Positions 59,084 through 64,000 of a stretch of DNA of 64,000 nt are shown one piece after another. The notes beneath the pieces are model-generated. The model was not told the DNA's origin, did not search any database, and worked only from the letters and a program-made list of their open reading frames with translations. The translations under genes were made by a program, and so were the position numbers. Each line of letters starts with the position of its first letter. Positions within the stretch are counted from its first letter, which is position 1. Source of the stretch: Lucinisca nassula (lineage: Eukaryota; Mollusca; Bivalvia; Lucinida; Lucinidae); contig OY757015.1 in assembly GCA_963580285.1 (NCBI GenBank), forward strand, positions 150,472,082 through 150,536,081, written 5' to 3'.

Positions 59084-59383
59084 TGCGGCCCCCGCCCATA
59101 GGGGCTTGAAGAAATATATGGGCTGCATGGTGCTTCCACGCAGAGCTGAATCCGGCCCGCACACTAGTACTGGTAAACCGCTTAGAGGATCTAAGCCTGT
59201 CCAGGAACCGCATAGCGAGGTGGACCGTCCATGCTAATAAACACTATTGGTTTCATTGGGCGACAGGGCTTGAGATGTCATTTCATCTCAGTGTCTGGTA
59301 AAAGTCCCACAAAATTGGAAACAACATCTCCAAAATGATCTTTACAGTGTTAATGGGGACGTTAAACCTCAAATCAAACAAAA
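59084..59383 (+). mobile_element. SINE-A inserted at the TRPC exon 1 splice donor
   Basis: Head gcggcccccgcccatagggg, tail gttaaacctcaaatcaaac. Flanking acgatacttac at 59073-59083 and 59384-59394 is an 11-bp target duplication; on the gene strand it reads GTAAGTATCGT, the exon 1 donor. Confidence 0.9.
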
Positions 59384-59394
59384 ACGATACTTAC

Positions 59395-59829
59395 AGTCTC
59401 TCCTTTAGTAGCCACTTCATGATTAAGTATCATTTCCACTGCCTCCACATTCTCCTCACTAATGGCATGAAGTAAAGCATCACCCACTTCAATATTATGA
59501 GACAGCAGAAGCTCAATCATCTCAATATTCTCATTTTCAATTGCTATCAGCAACGCTGTCCTCCCTAGTGGGTCAACACAGTTAATATTTAAACTTGAGC
59601 AATGGCCAATCATAGATAAGTATTGTCGCGTGGAAGGAATGTCGCCACGTTCGACAGCTAAAAGATATTGTTTCTCCTCGTTGGTGAGGTCAACTTCTTT
59701 GCGTATTACCCCCATTCCGAGGCTATCACCCTCGAGTTCTATACCTGCCTCGTCCATGATGCGAGTAGCGTTCATGAGCGAGTCTCTGTACTGGTAATAC
59801 ACCCGATCCATCTGGCCGCCACTTCACAC
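59395..59829 (-). CDS. TRPC: TRPC coding exon 1: N-terminus and ankyrin repeats 1-3
   Basis: Coding starts at the ATG at 59811-59809 and runs 139 codons to the donor GTAAGT at 59394. Residues 1-40 are a variable N-terminus. Ankyrin repeats follow at about 46-72 (with LAVERGD), 76-106 (NCVDPLGRTALLIAIENEN) and 110-132 (DALLHAISEENVEAVE). The NCVDPLGRTALL block is diagnostic of TRPC N-termini. A TTTTCAG acceptor ends at 59830, so 18 bases of 5'UTR share this exon and a further non-coding exon may lie upstream. Translation past the donor meets a stop after six codons, which supports the splice call. A SINE sits directly behind the donor, which is part of that SINE's target duplication. Confidence 0.95.
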
Positions 59830-59889
59830 CTGAAAATACATTTATAAATTTGTTACATTTTATATCTCACCATGCTGAAGTCATATATA

Positions 59890-59975
59890 CATGTATGCTT
59901 TTTTGAAAACAGTGTAGATCCAGATCAGCTGGCTTCTAAGAGGCCAGCTGATTAGGTTCTACAATGTTTTCAATT
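59890..59975. repeat. Hairpin core with changed arms
   Basis: gatcagctggcttctaagag / gccagctgatt; other copies read gatcagatggc / gccatctgatc. Both arms have changed and still pair. Confidence 0.65.
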
Positions 59976-60004
59976 CTGAATCCATGGTTAAAATTTGAAA
60001 TCAT

Positions 60005-60475
60005 GCATTTATGGTCATTTTTCTATATAATCTATACATTTTGGGATCCATCTTGAAACCGTGTTACACCTGTGGACACAAAAGCGTTCAAACTCTGATG
60101 AACTACCTTTCAATGAATCTCTTTGCATCAAAATAGTTTGACAAACAAATGACTTCACCAAAGTAGTCTAAAACTGGATCAAGAAATATACATTGATTGG
60201 TCTTATTGTGGCAAGTACTTTTTTCCATTTTTAGATCTGACTGACATTCCAGATGTATTCTGATTGGGCAGTGCAAGGTCTACAATGAAATGTACAACAC
60301 TTTGTGTTTTGAATTTATTTCTGTCTTGCAGTTGACAGATAGGATGTAAGGAAATATTGGATGAAACACCAGGTCAAAATGAAATGAAGCTCATCAAAGT
60401 TTGAACGGATTTGTGTCCACAGGTGTATATCCAAAACTGTGTTATAATGAACCGTGTTATAACGAGGTTGTGGTG
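60005..60475. mobile_element. E repeat interrupted by MITE L
   Basis: E wording (tttatggtcatttttctata ... cttgaaaccgtgtta) runs to 60066 and resumes at 60426 (tatccaaaactgtgttata ... acgaggttgtggtgta). Confidence 0.6.
60067..60425. mobile_element. MITE L, 359 bp
   Basis: Inverted ends cacctgtggacacaaa / tttgtgtccacaggtg, extended inward by cgttcaaact.tgatga; TA on both sides. Confidence 0.82.
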
Positions 60476-60481
60476 TAAAAC

Positions 60482-60722
60482 ATATCAACTCTTGTCATCT
60501 CCCAGAGAAGGGAGAAAAAAAATAGAAGAGACAGATGAGTGAGGGACTGAGTGAGGGCAGGGGAGAGAGTCCAAAGAAAATAAATGGAAGTGTATAAACT
60601 GAAGATATAAACTTCTCCCTCTACCCTTATTACCTGCTGCAAGGACAATGGGCATTGCCCAACTGTAAGCCAATAAATATCAGTCATCAGCTGTATGCGC
60701 TAGTGACACAAGATACATGACA
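60482..60722. mobile_element. SINE with GTCGTTAAACCCC tail, second copy
   Basis: ctcccagagaagggag, actgtaagccaataaatatc and gcgctagtgacacaagatac match 49050-49325. Confidence 0.5.
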
Positions 60723-60772
60723 TGTGGTTAAGAATAATACTTTTATCATTTTAAGATGTACCAAAAATAATA

Positions 60773-60982
60773 AACAATATCTTGCTGAATATTCAATTTA
60801 GCCCCACCAGTTTCTGACTTTGAACCAATCAGATCACTTGATGTAACAAATTCTTACAAACTCATAAACTGAATGTCAAACAGTGTAGTTCCTGATCAGA
60901 TGGCTTCTGAAGAAGTCATCTGATCTGGATCTACACTGTTTCCAAAGATATGGGTTGTCGTGAACAGCATGATAAGAGTTAA
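60773..60982. mobile_element. MITE family B, intact core
   Basis: aatatcttgctgaatattca ... acagcatgataagagttaa; core 60880-60945. Confidence 0.72.
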
Positions 60983-61344
60983 GTTGTACCAAAAATAATA
61001 AACAATTCTTAATGTGCTCATAAAGTATATTTCTCTATTTGATGATTTCACACCCATCAGGAGACATAATGAAGGAATGAATTACTTTTCCTTCCTTCAG
61101 TGCTTATATAAATTACCTATTCAAACAAATCTTCCGAATGATTTGTTTTGGCAGTGGATCTATGTTTGCATAATGACATTAGGAAGTAATCTAACATTTT
61201 CAGACTTGTAAATAATGCCATCATTTCTCACTGTCACCATACTGGTAATGTTGTAATTAAAGTAATTACCATAGAGCTGGACACCGTTACCACTCACAGT
61301 CATCTCCTAAAATTTGGACATCACCATAACCCATATTGTACTAC
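60983..61344. other. No gene; MITE R fragment
   Basis: attaccatagagctggacacc near 61264 is a family R end. Otherwise nothing recognised. Confidence 0.35.
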
Positions 61345-61628
61345 CTCCGATTACGCAAACAGGCCTATACAAATACATTGCCACCTTTATCACCGGAAAA
61401 ATGAAAATTTTATGATGAAAAATTGCAATACTTTTCTTATTTCTGCTCAAAATATAGATTGTGGGCACTCGTTAGAACCGCCTCATCCAGGCGGTTCTAA
61501 CGAGTACCCACAATCTATATTTTAGAGCAGAAATAAGAAAAATAAGGAATACCGCCGGAAACCCCAGTTTTACTTTATAAAAGTGGGGTTCAAGGGGGTC
61601 AAAATTATATAGGCGTGTTTTCGTGATG
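61345..61628. mobile_element. MITE family G, complete
   Basis: gattacgcaaacaggcctat ... ataggcgtgttttcgtgatg; hairpin 61433-61543 with nearly perfect arms. Confidence 0.8.
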
Positions 61629-61930
61629 TTACACTAGAAGCCTCCGTGGTTTAGTGGTTATGTTACTTGCCTCATAAACCAGGGGTCATGGGTTCGACCT
61701 TGGGCTTCTCCAGACTTTTAACTGAGTCTTTGAAACCGAGGTCCTGTCTCAATGTGACCTTAGCTGTTGGTGAGACATAAAATTTAAACACTCACTTACT
61801 CTTACTTGCCTCATAAACCAGGGGTCATGGGTTTGATCTTGGGCTTCTCCAGACTTTTGAGTGAGTCTTTGAAACCGAGGTCCTGTCTCACTATGACCTT
61901 AGCTGTTGGTGAGATGTAAAAGTCACACAC
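61629..61930 (+). mobile_element. tRNA-derived SINE and a tandem partial second copy
   Basis: First copy: agcctccgtggtttagtggt, cataaaccaggggtcatggg, ttcgacc, tail acataaaatttaaacactc. At 61806 a second copy starts inside the tRNA part (ttgcctcataaaccagggg) and repeats to 61930. Confidence 0.8.
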
Positions 61931-62340
61931 ACACTCTTCCTTATACCATGAAACTTCAATAATAATTCTAATCCTTTCAATGTCACTGTTAGTAAATTTG
62001 TATGATTTTTGTGTTTTTACGGCGTAGCCGTTATGTTTTTGCTTTTGTCCTAAATTTTTCGTTATTCCATTGGTCAATAAAACCACATGTCCAAGGAGAT
62101 GACCATTTCATTGGTCAATGATTTGCATAAATAAATCTACTAAAAAACACGACAGTTTACCGAAGTTTTAAACTAGGAAATGTTTCATTTTTTTTATGTG
62201 AGACATGAATGAAAAATATATACAGTTTCGGCTTGCTCACCGTCTTGTCCTTTGATGACCATACGTCATATGTATAATTGTGTTTCTAGTGAATTCTGAA
62301 ACTGCTGCGGTGAATAGCTATTTTGACCTAATTTCACGTG
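61931..62340. other. No recognised gene
   Basis: Small palindrome acggcgtagccgt at about 62020-62032. Otherwise AT-rich. Confidence 0.35.
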
Positions 62341-62411
62341 GTTGGTCTATATAGCGAAAGGGACCATTTCGCGAAAGGAAGGTTCCTTTCGCGAACGGAA
62401 GAATTTTCTGC

Positions 62412-62700
62412 GAATTGTGTGTGTGAATTCGGGTTTAACGTCGCTTTCAACAATTTTTCAGTCAGTATCACGACGGTGTCTGGTTGCGACAGGGAGCTCA
62501 ATGCTCACGTTTATAGTGCTGCCTCACTGAAGTATCATGTCCCAGACACATTACATGATACCACATCCAGTCACATTATCCTGACACTGGATCGACCAGT
62601 CCTAGCTCTACCCCGTAAATCTGAGTGCCAAGCGAGGAGCAGCTAGTACCATTTTTAACGACTTTGGTATGTCGCGGCCCGGGATCGATCCCGAGACCTC
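62412..62700 (-). mobile_element. SINE with GACGTTAAACCC tail
   Basis: Minus strand: head ggtctcgggatcgatcccgg, body with ctgtcgcaaccagacaccgt, tail gcgacgttaaacccgaattc then ac repeats. Exact 12-bp target duplication agaattttctgc (62400-62411, 62701-62712). Confidence 0.85.
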
Positions 62701-62719
62701 AGAATTTTCTGCAAAAGGA

Positions 62720-62862
62720 ATTGTTTGTTTGATTTGAGGTTTAACGTTCCCATCAACACTGTGTAGGTAATTTTGGAGACGTTGCTTCCAAGTTTGTGGA
62801 ACTTTTACCCGACATTGAGATAAAATGACACCTCAAGCCCTGTTGCCCAATGAAACCAATAA
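62720..62862 (-). mobile_element. SINE-A, 5' truncated
   Basis: ttgtttgtttgatttgaggt to cccaatgaaaccaataaag. Confidence 0.75.
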
Positions 62863-63059
62863 AGAGATATAGTATGACAAAAAATGAAATAATCGCATTA
62901 CAAATTGACAGATGTTTAATTAACAATATATGCCCAATAAAAGTTGCAGTGTATCATTTGTCTTCAGCATACTTTATGTCCTCCATTTTAACACAAAATG
63001 GACATTTTCGAATATCATTAATGTTATATCAATTCTGAAAAGGAATAAGTGTAATTTGA

Positions 63060-63340
63060 GTTTTAGTTAGGTGCACATAAGATCAAGTTTCCGTCCGTTT
63101 GTCTGCTCGTCCGTTTGTTCGTCCGTCTATGCGTTTACGTTCACCATGGCGACAACCCTAAATGTTAACCCTAGAATTTGTGTTCAAAAACAGTAAATGA
63201 TAAAGTTTTCTTATTCGTTGTGCATATACTTGAGATCATAAATGAAATGAGGTCATGTTTTTAACCTTGACCTTTTACATTGACCTTAGCTCAAACAGGC
63301 GGGACACCGCCCTCTGCAAAGCTATTTTACCTCGCGTGAC
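63060..63340 (-). mobile_element. Possible remnant of a hairpin-ended satellite element
   Basis: gttttagttaggtgcac could be a decayed ggtgagctaaaac end. It is followed by a tccgtccgtttgtctgctcg microsatellite and gaccttttacattgacct wording, the order expected on the minus strand. Confidence 0.35.
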
Positions 63341-63614
63341 ATCTGAATTGTTTGAATACAGTAAACCAGTTCATAGCTAGACAACTGTTGCTGTCACTAT
63401 TGTAGCTCATATTTCTAAACAACCTTCCAATTAAATCTACGCCGCATATCTTTTTTAAAGATATTTCTTGTTATATCTATCTGAACAAAATATGTGTAAA
63501 CCTACCTGAACAAAATATGTCTAAACCAAACTTTAATAACTCAACACGAATGGCCCATTTACCATGGCTAATTTGAACTCGCATTTGGGTCCTAAAGGGT
63601 ATTCTTCATCCATA

Positions 63615-63895
63615 CTGTAAAAATCCAAAAAATTCTGACATCCTGAGAACTTGCTGTAATTCTCCTAACGTTTTAACAAATTTGATTCACGATCCTGCAA
63701 GGAGTCCAAAAGGTGCAGATAGAATCACAAACAGTGTAGACCCTGATCAGGAGCAGTCTGATCAAGGTCTACACCATTTGCCATTCGGTCTCCAGTTTTT
63801 GGACTCCTTGCTGGATCACAAAAAAAAAACTTGTTGAAATTTTAGAAAATTAGTCCTCAATTAAGTCCTCAAGGTGTCCAAATTTTAACGGTAGT
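63615..63895. mobile_element. MITE family F, long copy
   Basis: actgtaaaaatccaaaaaat at left, ggtgtccaaattttaacggt at right; inner arms caaggagtccaaaaggtg and ttttggactccttg pair around core gtagaccctgatcagga. Confidence 0.7.
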
Positions 63896-64000
63896 GCATG
63901 TTGATGCAGCCATATCATTCAATCCATTTTGAAAAGAATGGAATCTTTGTCTCTTATCAAAATTTTGGGATGACTCAAGTTGAGATTTTTATAATATGGA

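Larger units (their letters stand above)
2147..59829 (-). other. TRPC: TRPC channel gene, 5' and middle part (six coding exons)
   Basis: Six minus-strand exons join in frame (phases 0, 0, 1, 1, 0, then 2 at the last donor), giving 620 residues plus two bases. Introns measure about 10.4, 14.6, 25.9, 1.9 and 3.1 kb. All donors are GT (GTAAGT, GTAAGC, GTAAGG, GTAAGC, GTCAGT, GTAAGT) and all acceptors are AG. Established family knowledge: TRPC channels are tetrameric Ca2+-permeable cation channels of the plasma membrane, acting downstream of phospholipase C; in protostomes this includes TRP, TRPL and TRP-gamma. The gene continues beyond the left edge. No promoter could be identified; an upstream 5'UTR exon is possible because an acceptor-like AG precedes the first coding exon. 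Confidence 0.95.

Noticed and set aside
61629..61700. tRNA-like sequence with A and B box (also at 12911 and 34563)
   Set aside because: Acceptor stem does not close and the sequence runs into SINE body and tail with target duplications; these are SINE heads, not tRNA genes.
62338..62646. Plus-strand reading frame of 102 codons
   Set aside because: It lies almost wholly inside a SINE with an exact 12-bp target duplication; the frame is an incidental product of the repeat.
1..64000. LINE or autonomous transposase genes
   Set aside because: I looked for reverse transcriptase, Rep/helicase and DDE wording in the long frames and found none; all mobile elements seen here appear non-autonomous.

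Overview
The window looks like one TE-saturated piece of a bivalve mollusc genome. I infer this from the style of its SINEs, TTAA-flanked hairpin MITEs and 'CAAGAGGACC...GGTGAGCT' elements, and from the protein of its one clear gene. It is eukaryotic: coding exons are short, carry GT/AG splice sites in consistent phase, and are separated by introns of 1.9 to 26 kb. I see no rRNA, true tRNA, CRISPR or bacterial feature.

The gene is a canonical TRP channel (TRPC; closest in wording to insect TRP-gamma and vertebrate TRPC4/5). It lies on the minus strand and fills almost the whole window. Six coding exons are resolved: 59829-59395 (start codon at 59811), 49012-48485, 33897-33663, 7733-7593, 5737-5598 and 2547-2147. 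Their phases join without conflict and give 620 residues plus two bases. These hold the N-terminus, four ankyrin repeats, an H-C-C-C zinc motif, linker helices, S1 to S5 and the start of the pore turret. The pore helix, S6, TRP box and C-terminus lie off the left edge. About 1.86 kb of 57.7 kb is coding.

The rest is intronic and layered with mobile DNA. (1) Helentron-like non-autonomous elements carry long internal tandem arrays, an ACGG-type microsatellite and a terminal hairpin (1-1197, 8210-11134, 15763-17950, 26584-30015, 30647-33190, 49422-51793; a second type at 19984-20880). (2) SINEs of at least four families share a similar 3' tail. (3) MITE families are called here B, C, D, E, F, G, H, K, L, M, N, Q and R; four of them share one hairpin core despite different termini. 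(4) Free tandem arrays lie at 36.7-39.4, 39.4-40.7, 46.1-46.8 and 56.6-57.3 kb. Nesting is deep, and several insertions can be read to the base because the interrupted target is recognisable.

The best observations are these: a SINE whose 11-bp target duplication is the splice donor of TRPC coding exon 1; transposons lying 10-35 bp from five of six donors; hairpin MITEs whose two arms change together; Helentron-like insertions at A-runs with an apparent AA duplication; and a small unrecognised plus-strand two-exon candidate gene at 52725-53234.
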